The notes under the pieces: model-generated
Seen by the model: the letters and a program-made list of their open reading frames with translations, nothing else
Told to the model about the DNA's origin: nothing
Database searches by the model: none
Made by a program: the position numbers and the translations under genes
Part shown: positions 23,568 through 32,859 of the stretch, in pieces
Layout of the letters: each line of letters opens with the position of its first letter
How positions within the stretch are numbered: the stretch's first letter is position 1
Assembly: GCF_030268885.1 (NCBI RefSeq)
Contig: NZ_BSSA01000007.1
Location: 186,001 to 250,000 of the forward strand
Length of the DNA: 64,000 nt
Direction of reading: 5' to 3'
From: Kitasatospora phosalacinea
Lineage (GTDB): Bacteria; Actinomycetota; Actinomycetes; Streptomycetales; Streptomycetaceae

Positions 23568-26066
23568 ATGACCGCACCGCAGAGCGCGCCGCGCGCCACC
23601 CGCGCCACCGCACCCCGCACCCTGGCCGAGGAACTCCGCGGCCGGGGCGACGAGGCCGTCGCCGCGCTGCTCCGGGCCCGCCCCGACCTGCTGAACCCGG
23701 TGCCGACCGACCTGACCCAGCTGTCCGCGCGGCTCTCCAGCCGGGCGTCCGTGCTGCGCGCCCTGGAGCGGCTCGACCGGTTCACCCTGCAGGTCGCCGA
23801 GGCGCTCGCCGCCGCTCCCGAGGGCGCCTCCGACACCACCGTGCGCAACCTGCTGACCGGGCCCGCCCGGGTCAAGCCGCACCCCGGCGCCGAGCCCGTC
23901 GACCGGGCCGCCGTGGCCGCCGCCCTGCCCGCCGCGCTCGACCGGCTGCGCGAGCAGGCCCTGCTGTGGGGCCCGGACTCCGCGCTGCGCCTGGTGCTCG
24001 CCGTCCGCGAGGCGCTCGCCCCGAGCGCCCTCAACCCCGGCCGCACCGGCCTCGGCCCGACCTTCGCCGAGGCCACCACCGGCATGTCGCCCGCCCGCCT
24101 GCAGCAGCTGCTCGCCGGCACCGGGCTGCCGCCCACCCCCGACCCGGTCACCGCCGTCGCCGCGCTCACCGCCCTGCTCGGCGACCGCAAGCGCCTGGGC
24201 GCCCTGCTCGACCAGGCCCCGCCCGCCGCCCACGGCCTGCTGGAGCGCCTGGTCTGGGGCCCGCCCACCGGCACCGTCCCGGACGCCGCCCGGCAGGTCA
24301 CCGCCGACCAGGCGCACAGCCCCGTCGAGTGGCTGCTCGCCCGCGGCCTGCTGCTGCCCTCCAGCCCCACCTCGGTCGTGCTGCCCCGCGAGCTCGCCCT
24401 GCACCTGCGCGGCGGGCGCACCCACCGCGGCGTCGACCCCGTCCCGCCCGCCGTCGCCCCGGTCGTCGGGCGCGACCCCGCCACCACCGACCGCACCGCC
24501 GCCGGGCAGGCCGCCACCGCCGTCCGCACCGTCGAGGAGCTCCTGGAGTCCTGGAGCCTCACCCCGCCGCCCACCCTGCGGGCCGGGGGCCTGGGCGTGC
24601 GCGACCTCAAGCGCACCGCCGCCCTGCTGGAGTGCTCGGAGGGCGACGCCGCGTTCTGGATCGAACTCGCCCACACCGCGGGCCTGCTCGCCCCCGACGG
24701 CGAGGTCGACGAGGCCTGGGCCCCCACCCCCGCGTACGACCAGTGGCTCCAGCAGGACACCGCCGAACGCTGGACCCTGCTCGCCCGCGCCTGGCTCGCC
24801 GCCACCCGGGTCGGCCGCCTGACCGGCACCCCCGACGGCAAGGGCCGCCCGCGCGCCGTGCTCGGCCCCGAACTCGACCGCACCCTCGCGCCGTCCGTGC
24901 GCCGCGCCGTCCTCGCCCGGCTCGCCGAGCTCCCGCCCGGCACCGCCGCGTCCGCCGACGCCCTGCTGCCCGTCCTGCGCTGGCACCGTCCGCTGCGCGG
25001 CGGGCCCACCGGCCCGGACGGCCAGGACCTGCGCGACCAGCTCACCGGCTGGACGCTGCACGAGGCCGAACTGCTCGGCGCCACCGGCCGCGGCGCCCTC
25101 GCGGCCCCCGTCCGGGCGCTGCTCGACGGCGCCGACCCGACGCCCGTCCTCGCGCCGCTGCTGCCCGAACCGCTCGACCACGTCATCCTGCAGCCCGACC
25201 TCACCGCGATCGCCCCCGGCCCGCTGCTCACCCCGCTCGCCCAGGCCCTCGCCCTCGCCGCCGACATCGAGTCCAAGGGCGGTGCGACCGTCTACCGCTT
25301 CACCCCCGAGTCGGTGCGCCGCGCCCTCGACGCCGGGCGCACCGCCGCCGACCTGCAGGCGTTCCTCGCCCAGCACTCCCGCACGCCCGTCCCGCAGCCG
25401 CTCGCCTACCTGATCGACGACGTCGCCCGCCGCCACGGCATCCTCCGGGTCGGCGCCGCCTCCTCCTACCTGCGCTGCGACGACCCCCGCCTGCTCGACG
25501 AGGTCCTCGCCGACCGGCGCGCCGCCGAACTGCGGCTGCGCCTGCTCGCCCCCACCGTCCTCGCCGCCCAGGCCGGGCCGGAGACCCTGCTCGCCGTCCT
25601 GCGCACCATGGGCTACGCGCCCGCCGCGGAGTCCGCCGAGGGCGACGTGGTCATCACCCGCCCCGACAGCCGCCGCACTCCGCCCCGCACCCCGCCGCTG
25701 CCCGTCCCGGACGGCCCCGCCCGCCCCGACGACGCCCTGCTCACCGCCGCCGTCCGCGCCATCCGGGCCGGTGACCGGGCCGCCACCGCCGTCCGCAAGG
25801 ACCAGGTCGCGGGCCCCGCCTCCCGCGCCAGCGCGACCGTGCCCCGCACCGCCTCCGCCGACACCCTCGCCGCCCTGCAGACCGCCGTCCTGCTCGGCGA
25901 ACGGATGTGGATCGGCTACATCAACGCGGAGGGCCTCTCCTCCCAGCGCGTGATCGACCCCGTCAAGGTCGAGGGGGGCTTCGTCACCGCCTACGACCAC
26001 CTCTCCGACGAGGTCCGCACCTTCGCCCTGCACCGGATCACCGGCGTCGCCGAGGTCGAGGAGTAG
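23568..26066 (+). CDS. Helicase-associated protein with WYL-like C-terminus
   Basis: An 832-residue cytoplasmic protein that in actinobacteria occurs close to the XPB helicase gene. The N-terminus (LAEELRGRGDEAVAALLRARPDLLNPVP, RLSSRASVLRALERLD) is a winged-helix-rich helicase-associated region; the segment LLPEPLDHVILQPDLTAIAPGPL and GGATVYRFTPESVRRALDAGRT belongs to the helicase-associated PF13625 domain. The last 75 residues (ALQTAVLLGERMWIGYINAEG... SSQRVIDPVKVEGGFVTAYDH... VRTFALHRITG) resemble a WYL nucleic-acid-sensing domain. No Walker motif exists, so it is not itself an ATPase. The ATG at 23568 was chosen over an in-frame TTG at 23550 that abuts GGAGG too closely. Confidence 0.8.
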   Translation: MTAPQSAPRATRATAPRTLAEELRGRGDEAVAALLRARPDLLNPVPTDLTQLSARLSSRASVLRALERLDRFTLQVAEALAAAPEGASDTTVRNLLTGPARVKPHPGAEPVDRAAVAAALPAALDRLREQALLWGPDSALRLVLAVREALAPSALNPGRTGLGPTFAEATTGMSPARLQQLLAGTGLPPTPDPVTAVAALTALLGDRKRLGALLDQAPPAAHGLLERLVWGPPTGTVPDAARQVTADQAHSPVEWLLARGLLLPSSPTSVVLPRELALHLRGGRTHRGVDPVPPAVAPVVGRDPATTDRTAAGQAATAVRTVEELLESWSLTPPPTLRAGGLGVRDLKRTAALLECSEGDAAFWIELAHTAGLLAPDGEVDEAWAPTPAYDQWLQQDTAERWTLLARAWLAATRVGRLTGTPDGKGRPRAVLGPELDRTLAPSVRRAVLARLAELPPGTAASADALLPVLRWHRPLRGGPTGPDGQDLRDQLTGWTLHEAELLGATGRGALAAPVRALLDGADPTPVLAPLLPEPLDHVILQPDLTAIAPGPLLTPLAQALALAADIESKGGATVYRFTPESVRRALDAGRTAADLQAFLAQHSRTPVPQPLAYLIDDVARRHGILRVGAASSYLRCDDPRLLDEVLADRRAAELRLRLLAPTVLAAQAGPETLLAVLRTMGYAPAAESAEGDVVITRPDSRRTPPRTPPLPVPDGPARPDDALLTAAVRAIRAGDRAATAVRKDQVAGPASRASATVPRTASADTLAALQTAVLLGERMWIGYINAEGLSSQRVIDPVKVEGGFVTAYDHLSDEVRTFALHRITGVAEVEE

Positions 26067-26087
26067 CGCCCCGCGACGTCGGGGCGC
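26066..26087. terminator. Short hairpin between convergent genes
   Basis: Eight-base arms GCGCCCCG and CGGGGCGC overlap the last base of the helicase-associated stop codon. A second imperfect GC-rich repeat follows at 26092-26112; together they probably end transcription from both sides. Confidence 0.45.
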
Positions 26088-26125
26088 GCAACGGGCCGCG
26101 CCCCCGACGTCGGGTCCGTCCGCGC

Positions 26126-26407
26126 CTACTTGCCCGCGGCCTGCTTCGCGTCCTCTTCCGCCTTCTGCTTCTTCGCCTCGTCCACGATCGCGTGCGGGTC
26201 CGGCATCTTCGGCTCGACGCCCGTCAGCAGGCCGGTGCCGGTGAAGGCGACGGTGCCGATCAGACCGCCGGGCTGGCCGATGTCGGCGACCTGGTCGAGG
26301 GCCATGGCCTCGGTGTCGGCGGCGTGGGCGGGCGCCGCCCCGAGGGCGGTGGCGAGGGCCGCGCCGGAGAGCGCCAGGCCGGCCAGGAATCGGTTGGGCT
26401 TGATCAT
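26126..26407 (-). CDS. Small secreted protein
   Basis: A 93-residue protein with a clear signal peptide (KPNRF then hydrophobic core LAGLALSGAALATALGAAPAHA and a cleavage site after AHA). The mature part is about 63 residues, with hydrophobic IGTVAFTGTGLLTGVEPKMP and a charged lysine/glutamate tail (DEAKKQKAEEDAKQAAGK). It resembles actinobacterial small secreted hypothetical proteins; no cysteines are present in the mature part. Function unknown. It is divergent from the DUF2079 gene with about 170 bases of shared promoter region. Confidence 0.75.
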   Translation of the reverse strand: MIKPNRFLAGLALSGAALATALGAAPAHAADTEAMALDQVADIGQPGGLIGTVAFTGTGLLTGVEPKMPDPHAIVDEAKKQKAEEDAKQAAGK

Positions 26408-26577
26408 GCCCTGTCCAACGAGCGAGCGCGGTGCGGGTCACTGGTGCGGCGGACCGGCTTCCGCTTCGGCGGGCGCCGGAGCCGTCCGGGGACCGGCGGT
26501 TAGACTGCGGAACGACCGGGGGTGGTTGGGTCCACCCGTGCGACCGGGCCGCGTCGGCCCCCGACAGGACCGAAGCC

Positions 26578-28182
26578 GTGACCACTACCTCCGCTCTGCA
26601 GCCCCCCGCCGCCCGTGGGGCGGCGGCCCGCGCGTCCGGGGTCCGGCTGTCCTCGCGCCGGGCCCGCACCGTGCTGCTGACCCTGCTGTGCTTCGCCGCC
26701 TGCCTGGCGCTGGGCGTCCAGCAGTGGACCTCGCTCCAGCTGGGCGGCTTCGACCTGGGCATCTTCGACCAGGGCGTGCGCGGCTACGCGCACTTCGGGC
26801 TGCCGGTGTCGACGCTGAAGAGCGTGCACCACGAGTTCCCGCCGGGGTTCTCGCTGCTGGGCGACCACTTCTCGCCGGTGCTGGCGCTGATGGCCCCGCT
26901 GTACTGGGTGTGGGACGACCCGCGGATGCTGCTGGTCGGCCAGGCGGCGCTGTTCGCGGCGGGCGTCCCGCTGGTGCGCCGGATCGCCACCCGGGCGTTC
27001 GCGGACGCGGACCAGGGGGTCCGCACCCGGGTGCGGGACGTCGCGGCGCTGGTGTACGCGCTGGGCTGGCCGCTGCTGATCTCCTCCCGGAGCGGTTTCC
27101 ACGAGGTGGGGTTCGCCGTCCCGCTGTTCCTGCTGCTGTTCGAGCGGGCGGGGGCCCGGCGCTGGGGTGGGGCCGCGCTCGCGGCGCTGCTGCTGTGCGC
27201 GACCAAGGAGGACGTCGGCCTGGCGGTCGGCGCGTACGGCGCGGTGCTGCTGTGGCGCGAGCGCGGCGGCGCGGACCGGCGGGCGAAGCTGCTGGGCTGG
27301 GCGCTGCTGCTGGGCGGCCCGCTGTCCAGCGCGGTCGAGATCTCCTACCTGATCCCGGCGATGGGCGGCGTCCCCGGCTACTACTGGAACTACGAGCAGC
27401 TCGGCGCGGACGGCGGCGAGGCGCTGCGGCACGTGCTGGGCAACCCCTGGCTGCTGGTCGAGTCGGCGTTCTCCAGCCCGTTGAAGCCGATGCTGCTGGG
27501 CTGGCTGGTGCTCACCACGGCCGCCCTCCCGCTGCGCTCGGGCACCGTCCTCGTCGCGCTGCCGCTGCTGGCCGAGCGGGTGTTCTCCGACAACCCGAAC
27601 CACTGGTCGATCGCCCGGCACTACGACGCCTTCCTGTGGCCGGTCCTGGTGACCGCCGCGATCGAGGCGCTGGGCGTGCTGTGGTCCCGCGGCAGGCACG
27701 CGCAGGCCCGCCGCCTGGGCGCCACCGCCGCCGTCCTGTCGCTGGCCGCGTCCGCCGCGCTCGGCCTGTACCACCTGGCCGTCCCGTACGAGTGGCAGCC
27801 GAAGGCCCCCACCGCGGCGCTGGCCCGGGCCGCGAAGCTCATCCCGGACGGCGCCACCGTCGAGGCCGACAACCAGATCGCGCCGCGCCTGACCAACCGC
27901 ACGGAGGTGGTGCTGGCCGACGGCACCCCGCGCGGCCAGGAGTACGTCATCCTCCGCTACACCCAGCGCGCCTTCCCGTTCCAGCGCGACCCCGAGCAGG
28001 CCGAGTACCGCGCCCTGCTGCTGGCCCACGGCTACCAGGAGCTCTTCGACCAGGACGGCGTCACCCTGCTGCACCGCACCGGCACCACCCCCGTCCCCGG
28101 CACCCACCTCCCCGGCCCGGGCTCCACCCCGTACGAGGAGGTCATACCCCCGGACGTCGGCCACAACTTCTTCCTCGGCTGA
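26578..28182 (+). CDS. DUF2079 multi-pass membrane protein
   Basis: A 534-residue protein of about ten membrane helices, with LGGFDLGIFDQGVRGYAHFG near the N-terminus and VHHEFPPGFSLLGDHFSPVLALMAPLY, signatures of DUF2079. These proteins share the GT-C-like topology of membrane glycosyltransferases; the conserved aspartates in GFDLGIFDQ and the GDHFSP loop are candidate catalytic residues. A soluble C-terminal domain starts around YEWQPKAPTAALARAAKLIPDGATVEADNQ. Sugar donor and acceptor are unknown. The GTG at 26578 follows AGGA. It stands alone before the frameshifted small gene. Confidence 0.8.
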   Translation: MTTTSALQPPAARGAAARASGVRLSSRRARTVLLTLLCFAACLALGVQQWTSLQLGGFDLGIFDQGVRGYAHFGLPVSTLKSVHHEFPPGFSLLGDHFSPVLALMAPLYWVWDDPRMLLVGQAALFAAGVPLVRRIATRAFADADQGVRTRVRDVAALVYALGWPLLISSRSGFHEVGFAVPLFLLLFERAGARRWGGAALAALLLCATKEDVGLAVGAYGAVLLWRERGGADRRAKLLGWALLLGGPLSSAVEISYLIPAMGGVPGYYWNYEQLGADGGEALRHVLGNPWLLVESAFSSPLKPMLLGWLVLTTAALPLRSGTVLVALPLLAERVFSDNPNHWSIARHYDAFLWPVLVTAAIEALGVLWSRGRHAQARRLGATAAVLSLAASAALGLYHLAVPYEWQPKAPTAALARAAKLIPDGATVEADNQIAPRLTNRTEVVLADGTPRGQEYVILRYTQRAFPFQRDPEQAEYRALLLAHGYQELFDQDGVTLLHRTGTTPVPGTHLPGPGSTPYEEVIPPDVGHNFFLG

Positions 28183-28212
28183 CCACCGCCCCGGCCCACC
28201 GCCCCGCCCACC

Positions 28213-28250
28213 GCCCGCGGCCCGGTCAGCGCCCGCGGCCCGGTCAGCGC
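28213..28250. repeat. Tandem duplication of an 18-base unit
   Basis: The unit GCCCGCGGCCCGGTCAGC occurs twice in immediate tandem between the DUF2079 stop and the frameshifted gene's 3' end, overlapping the last codons of the latter. Confidence 0.6.
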
Positions 28251-28478
28251 TCGCGGCTGAGCGCCTTGGCCGCGGCGCCCGCCACCGCGGTGGCCAGCAC
28301 CCAGCCGGCGACGGTGAGGGCGAGGGCGACGGCCTCGCCGGTGCGGACCGGCCGCGGCGAAGTAGGCGGTGCCGGCGGCGAGCAGTCCGACGAGCCAGAG
28401 CAGGGCCCGGGCCGGGCGGTAGGCGCGCCACAGGCGCCGCTCGGTGTCGCTCCAGCCCCGCGGCGGCCGTTCCCCCAT
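28244..28478 (-). pseudogene. Frameshifted small two-helix membrane protein
   Basis: The ATG at 28478 has a strong GGGAGGGG and opens MGERPPRGWSDTERRL with a first membrane helix (ALLWLVGLLAAGTAYFAAAG). Near 28348-28352 the frame is broken by one extra base; the +1 frame continues VRTGEAVALALTVAGWVLATAVAG and AAKALSRER to a TGA at 28246. Joined, the two parts make a sensible 77-residue protein with two helices, whereas the unshifted frame runs into arginine-rich nonsense for another 100 residues. It is either a recent frameshift mutation or an assembly/sequencing error. Function of the parent protein is unknown. Confidence 0.6.
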
Positions 28479-28615
28479 GCCCTGCCCCTCCCCTGGGTCC
28501 CCGTCCGGTCCGATCATCGGGGTGCGGTGGCCGTCCGCTCAAGACCGCCCGGCCCGGCTGCCGGGCCGATGCGGCACACTGGAGGTTTGGCCCGCGCGGA
28601 AGGGGATGCACAGGC

Positions 28616-30247
28616 GTGGACGGACCGCTGATCGTGCAGAGCGACAAGACGCTGCTGTTGGAGATCGACCACCCGCGGGCGGCGGAGTGCCGCCGGGCGA
28701 TCGCGCCGTTCGCCGAACTGGAGCGGGCGCCGGAGCACGTGCACACGTACCGGGTGACGCCGCTGGGGCTGTGGAACGCGCGGGCCGCGGGGCACGACGC
28801 GGAGCAGGTGGTGGACGCGCTGGTGGAGTACTCGCGCTACCCGGTGCCGCACGCCCTGCTGGTGGACGTCGCGGACACCATGGCGCGCTACGGGCGGCTG
28901 CAGCTGCAGAAGCACCCGGTGCACGGGCTGGTGCTGACCACCACCGACCGGCCGGTGCTGGAGGAGGTGCTGCGCTCGAAGAAGATCACCCCGCTGGTGG
29001 GGGCCCGGATCGACCCGGACACGGTGCTGGTGCACCCCTCGGAGCGCGGGCAGATCAAGCAGGTGCTGCTCAAGCTGGGCTGGCCCGCCGAGGACCACGC
29101 CGGGTACGTGGACGGCGAGGCGCACCCGATCGACCTGCGGGAGGACGGCTGGCAGCTGCGCCCGTACCAGCGGCACGCGGTGGACGGCTTCTGGCACGGC
29201 GGCTCCGGCGTGGTCGTGCTGCCGTGCGGCGCGGGCAAGACGCTGGTGGGCGCGGCGGCGATGGCGGAGGCCAAGTCGACCACGCTGATCCTGGTGACGA
29301 ACACCGTCTCGGCCCGGCAGTGGAAGCACGAGCTGGTCAGGCGGACCTCGCTGACCGAGGACGAGATCGGCGAGTACAGCGGCACCCGCAAGGAGATCCG
29401 CCCGGTCACCATCGCCACGTACCAGGTGATGACGACCAAGCGGAAGGGCGTGTACGCGCACCTGGAGCTGTTCGACGCCCGCAACTGGGGCCTGGTGGTG
29501 TACGACGAGGTGCACCTGCTGCCCGCGCCGGTGTTCAAGTTCACCGCCGACCTGCAGGCCCGCCGCCGGCTCGGCCTGACCGCGACGCTGGTGCGCGAGG
29601 ACGGCCGGGAGGGCGACGTGTTCTCGCTGATCGGCCCGAAGCGGTTCGACGCCCCGTGGAAGGAGATCGAGGCGCAGGGCTACATCGCGCCCGCCGACTG
29701 CTGCGAGGTCCGGGTGACGCTGACCGACTCGGAGCGGCTGGCGTACGCGACGGCCGAGCCGGAGGAGAAGTACCGGTTCTGCTCGACCACGGCGACCAAG
29801 CGCCGGGTGGTGGAGCGGCTGGTGGAGAAGCACGCGGGCGACCAGACCCTGGTGATCGGCCAGTACATCGACCAGTTGGACGAGCTGGGCGAGGCGCTCG
29901 GCGCCCCGGTGATCAAGGGCGAGACCTCGAACGCGCAGCGGGAGAAGCTGTTCGACGCGTTCCGGTCGAAGGAGATCAGCGTGCTGGTGGTCTCGAAGGT
30001 CGCGAACTTCTCGATCGACCTGCCGGAGGCCACCGTCGCGATCCAGGTCTCGGGCACCTTCGGCTCCCGCCAGGAGGAGGCCCAGCGGCTGGGCCGGGTG
30101 CTGCGCCCGAAGGCGGACGGGCACGCGGCGCACTTCTACTCGGTGGTCGCCCGGGACACCGTCGACCAGGACTTCGCGGCGCACCGCCAGCGCTTCCTGG
30201 CGGAGCAGGGCTACGCGTACCGGATCGTCGACGCCGACGACCTGTAG
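28616..30247 (+). CDS. XPB-type DNA repair helicase
   Basis: A 543-residue superfamily 2 ATP-dependent 3'-5' DNA helicase. The N-terminal 110 residues are a damage-recognition-like domain, a GWQLRPYQ Q-motif-like segment precedes the Walker A VLPCGAGKTLVG (GKT at 207-209), Walker B is the DEVH box at 297-300, motif III is LGLTATL, and the C-terminal RecA domain has VVSKVANFSIDLPEATVAIQVSG and SRQEEAQRLGRVLRPK. Actinobacteria have such an archaeal-like XPB, thought to act in repair together with the helicase-associated protein encoded about 2.5 kb upstream. The start is GTG at 28616. Confidence 0.93.
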   Translation: MDGPLIVQSDKTLLLEIDHPRAAECRRAIAPFAELERAPEHVHTYRVTPLGLWNARAAGHDAEQVVDALVEYSRYPVPHALLVDVADTMARYGRLQLQKHPVHGLVLTTTDRPVLEEVLRSKKITPLVGARIDPDTVLVHPSERGQIKQVLLKLGWPAEDHAGYVDGEAHPIDLREDGWQLRPYQRHAVDGFWHGGSGVVVLPCGAGKTLVGAAAMAEAKSTTLILVTNTVSARQWKHELVRRTSLTEDEIGEYSGTRKEIRPVTIATYQVMTTKRKGVYAHLELFDARNWGLVVYDEVHLLPAPVFKFTADLQARRRLGLTATLVREDGREGDVFSLIGPKRFDAPWKEIEAQGYIAPADCCEVRVTLTDSERLAYATAEPEEKYRFCSTTATKRRVVERLVEKHAGDQTLVIGQYIDQLDELGEALGAPVIKGETSNAQREKLFDAFRSKEISVLVVSKVANFSIDLPEATVAIQVSGTFGSRQEEAQRLGRVLRPKADGHAAHFYSVVARDTVDQDFAAHRQRFLAEQGYAYRIVDADDL

Positions 30248-30254
30248 CGGTCGG

Positions 30255-30428
30255 TCAGAGCTTGACGCCGTCGCGCCCGAGGAACAGGACGCGCGCGGCG
30301 GTGTCGAGCACGATGCCGACGTTGCGGACGGCGTTGGCCACGGGGTGGCGGCGGCGCTCCTCCGCGGGGTGCGCGCCGTGGACGGCGCGGGCGGCCTTGG
30401 CCTGCGGGTTCACTCGTTCGGTGGTCAT
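30255..30428 (-). CDS. Small basic protein, 57 residues
   Basis: The frame from ATG 30428 gives MTTERVNPQAKAARAVHGAH, then a PAEERRRHPVANAVRNVGIV and a C-terminal LDTAARVLFLGRDGVKL. It has one weakly hydrophobic helix and many arginines. GGAGAC lies just upstream of the ATG. It converges on the XPB gene, its stop lying eight bases from the XPB stop. It is a hypothetical protein of streptomycetes, too short to classify; coding is supported by start, ribosome-binding site and third-position bias. Confidence 0.5.
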   Translation of the reverse strand: MTTERVNPQAKAARAVHGAHPAEERRRHPVANAVRNVGIVLDTAARVLFLGRDGVKL

Positions 30429-30729
30429 GTCTCCACGGTAGGTTCACGGACCCGGCGAACACATCAGCCGAAAGACCCGAGCCTGCGGTGGCGCGCCTCG
30501 TCCTGCGGGTGTACGGCCCCCCTACCCCGGGACCGGGGGAACCCGGAGGAAAGGATTCGCCCCCGGACGGCGCCGGGTCTAGGATCGTCCGTCTGCCCCT
30601 CCCGAACCGTGGTGCCAGCTCCTCCGGCAGCCGTGGGAGTACCGGCCGCTCGGCAACCGGCCGGTGTCCTTTCACCGTGAGCCCAGACGAGTCCGCCGCC
30701 CCCGTGCCGGGCGGCCGGGAAGGTCCGCC
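30429..30729. other. Divergent promoter region before the HelD-like gene
   Basis: About 300 bases. It holds promoters for the 57-residue gene on the minus strand and the helicase on the plus strand. No rifamycin-associated element (a 19-base inverted repeat known before helR-type genes) could be recognised. No gene is visible. Confidence 0.4.
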
Positions 30730-32799
30730 GTGCACTCCCCCGCCCCCACCGACACGCTCGCCGCCGACACCGATCCGCTCGGCCGCGAACGCTCCCACCT
30801 CGCCGCCTCCCGGGCCGCCCTGACCGCGATGCGCGAGGACGTCGAGGCACTCGACCTGCGCGACGTGGCGGGCACCTGGGTGTCCGCCCAGGTGCTGCAG
30901 AAGCAGATCGACGAGCGGATCAAGGCCCTCGCCGACCTCTCCCACACCCCGCTGTTCTTCGGCCGCCTCGACTACCTGCACGCGATCAGCGAGGCCGCGT
31001 CCGAGGGCAGCGGCGGCGAGCGCTTCTACATCGGCCGCCGCCACGTGCACGACGCCGACGGCGACCCGATGGTGATCGACTGGCGCGCCCCGGTCTCCCA
31101 GCCCTTCTACCGGGCCAGCCGCGCCGAGCCGATGGACGTCGCCAAGCGCCGCCGCTTCGGCTACACCGGCGGCGAACTGACCGCCTACGAGGACGAGAAC
31201 CTCTCCGACCCGGACGAGGCCGACACGCGCTCCGCCCTGCTCGCCGCCGAGATCGAGAAGCCCCGCGTCGGCCCGATGCGCGACATCGTCGCCACCATCC
31301 AGCCCGAGCAGGACGAGATCGTCCGCGCCGACGTCACCGGCACCATCTGCGTCCAGGGCGCCCCCGGCACCGGCAAGACCGCCGTCGGCCTGCACCGCGT
31401 CGCCTACCTGCTGTACGCGCACCGCGAGCGCCTGGCCCGCACCGGCACCCTGGTGGTCGGCCCGAACCGCTCCTTCCTCCGGTACATCGAGCAGGTGCTG
31501 CCCGCCCTGGGCGAGTTGGACGTCGCCCAGGCCACCGTGCAGGAACTCGTCGGCCACGTCGAGGTCCGCGGCACCGACAGCGCCGGAACCGCCCGGATCA
31601 AGGGCGACGCCCGGATGGCCCGCGTCCTGCGCAACGCCGTCCGCGCCGGGATCACCCTGCCCACCGAGCCCTGCGTGGTCGTCCGCGGCTCCCGCCGCTG
31701 GCGGGTTCCGGCGTACGAACTCGAAGAGATCGTCCGCGAGTTGATGGACCGCGACATCCGCTACGGCGCCGCCCTGGAGGCCCTCCCGCAGCGCATCGCG
31801 CACGCCGTCCTGGTCAAGATGGAGCAGGGCGGCGAGGCCCCCGACGACCGGGTGCAGGACGCGGTCGCCCGCAACGCCGCGGTCAAGGCCACCGTCAGGG
31901 CCTGCTGGCCCGCCGTCGACCCGGTCAAGCTGGTGCACCGACTGCTCAGCGACGCCGAGTTCCTGGCCGCCGCCGCCGACGGCCTGCTCGACGCCGAGGA
32001 ACAGGCCGCCCTGCTGTGGGCCAAGCCCCCGCGCAGCGCCCGCACCGCGCCCTGGTCCGCCGCCGACGCCGTCCTGATCGACGAGGCCGCCGACCTGGTG
32101 CACCGCACCCCCTCGCTCGGCCACGTGGTCGTCGACGAGGCCCAGGACCTCTCCCCCATGCAGTACCGGGCCGTCGGCCGCCGCTGCACCACCGGCTCCG
32201 CGACCGTCCTCGGCGACCTCGCCCAGGGCACCACCCCGTGGGCCACCGGCAGTTGGCAGGAGGCCCTGCACCACCTCGGCAAGGAGGGCGCCCACGTCGA
32301 GGAGCTCACCCAGGGCTTCCGCGTCCCCGGCGAGGTCATCGCCTACGCCTCCCGCCTCCTCCCCGCGATCGCCCCCGGCCTGGCCCCCGCCACCTCCGTC
32401 CGCGACCTGCCCGGCTCGCTCGTCCTCCGGCACGTCCCGGACGGGCTGGACGACGCCGTGCTGGACGCCTGCCGCGACGCCCTCCGGCACGAGGGCTCGG
32501 TCGGCCTGATCGCCGCCGACGCCCGCGTCCCGGCCCTCGCCTCCGCACTCACCGCCGCGGGGCTGCCCCACCTCGCCCCCGGCACCGAGACCACCGCCGA
32601 CGCCCGCCTCACCCTCGTCCCGGCCTCCCTCGCCAAGGGCCTCGAGTACGACCACGTCGTCCTCGACGAACCCGCCGCGATCGTCGCTGGCGAACCCGAC
32701 CACCGCACCGGCCTGCGCCGCCTCTACGTCTCCCTGACCCGCGCGGTCTCCGGCCTGACGGTCCTCCACGCCCAACCCCTGCCGGCCGAGCTGGACTGA
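30730..32799 (+). CDS. HelD/HelR-like RNA polymerase-associated helicase
   Basis: A 689-residue superfamily 1 ATPase of the HelD class that dissociates or recycles RNA polymerase. The N-terminal coiled-coil arm (ERSHLAASRAALTAMREDV, DLSHTPLFFGRLDYL) precedes IGRRHVHDADGDPMVIDWRAPVSQPFYRA, the HelD signature. Walker A is GAPGTGKTAVG (about 210-218), the DEAQD Walker B motif occurs in VVVDEAQDLSPMQYRAV, and the C-terminus has LTQGFRVPGEVI and YVSLTRAV. HelR, a close relative, protects polymerase from rifamycin; whether this one does is unknown. Start GTG 30730 is preceded by GGAAGG. Confidence 0.85.
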   Translation: MHSPAPTDTLAADTDPLGRERSHLAASRAALTAMREDVEALDLRDVAGTWVSAQVLQKQIDERIKALADLSHTPLFFGRLDYLHAISEAASEGSGGERFYIGRRHVHDADGDPMVIDWRAPVSQPFYRASRAEPMDVAKRRRFGYTGGELTAYEDENLSDPDEADTRSALLAAEIEKPRVGPMRDIVATIQPEQDEIVRADVTGTICVQGAPGTGKTAVGLHRVAYLLYAHRERLARTGTLVVGPNRSFLRYIEQVLPALGELDVAQATVQELVGHVEVRGTDSAGTARIKGDARMARVLRNAVRAGITLPTEPCVVVRGSRRWRVPAYELEEIVRELMDRDIRYGAALEALPQRIAHAVLVKMEQGGEAPDDRVQDAVARNAAVKATVRACWPAVDPVKLVHRLLSDAEFLAAAADGLLDAEEQAALLWAKPPRSARTAPWSAADAVLIDEAADLVHRTPSLGHVVVDEAQDLSPMQYRAVGRRCTTGSATVLGDLAQGTTPWATGSWQEALHHLGKEGAHVEELTQGFRVPGEVIAYASRLLPAIAPGLAPATSVRDLPGSLVLRHVPDGLDDAVLDACRDALRHEGSVGLIAADARVPALASALTAAGLPHLAPGTETTADARLTLVPASLAKGLEYDHVVLDEPAAIVAGEPDHRTGLRRLYVSLTRAVSGLTVLHAQPLPAELD

Positions 32800-32859
32800 G
32801 CCGAGAGAACGCGCAACCGGGGGCGCGGGGCGAACTGCCACGCCGGACCCTGCACGAGC

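Noticed and set aside
23554..23570. DasR-like sequence ACTAGTCTGGACCGGA near the helicase-associated start
   Set aside because: Only 11 of 16 consensus positions match and the symmetric core is broken.
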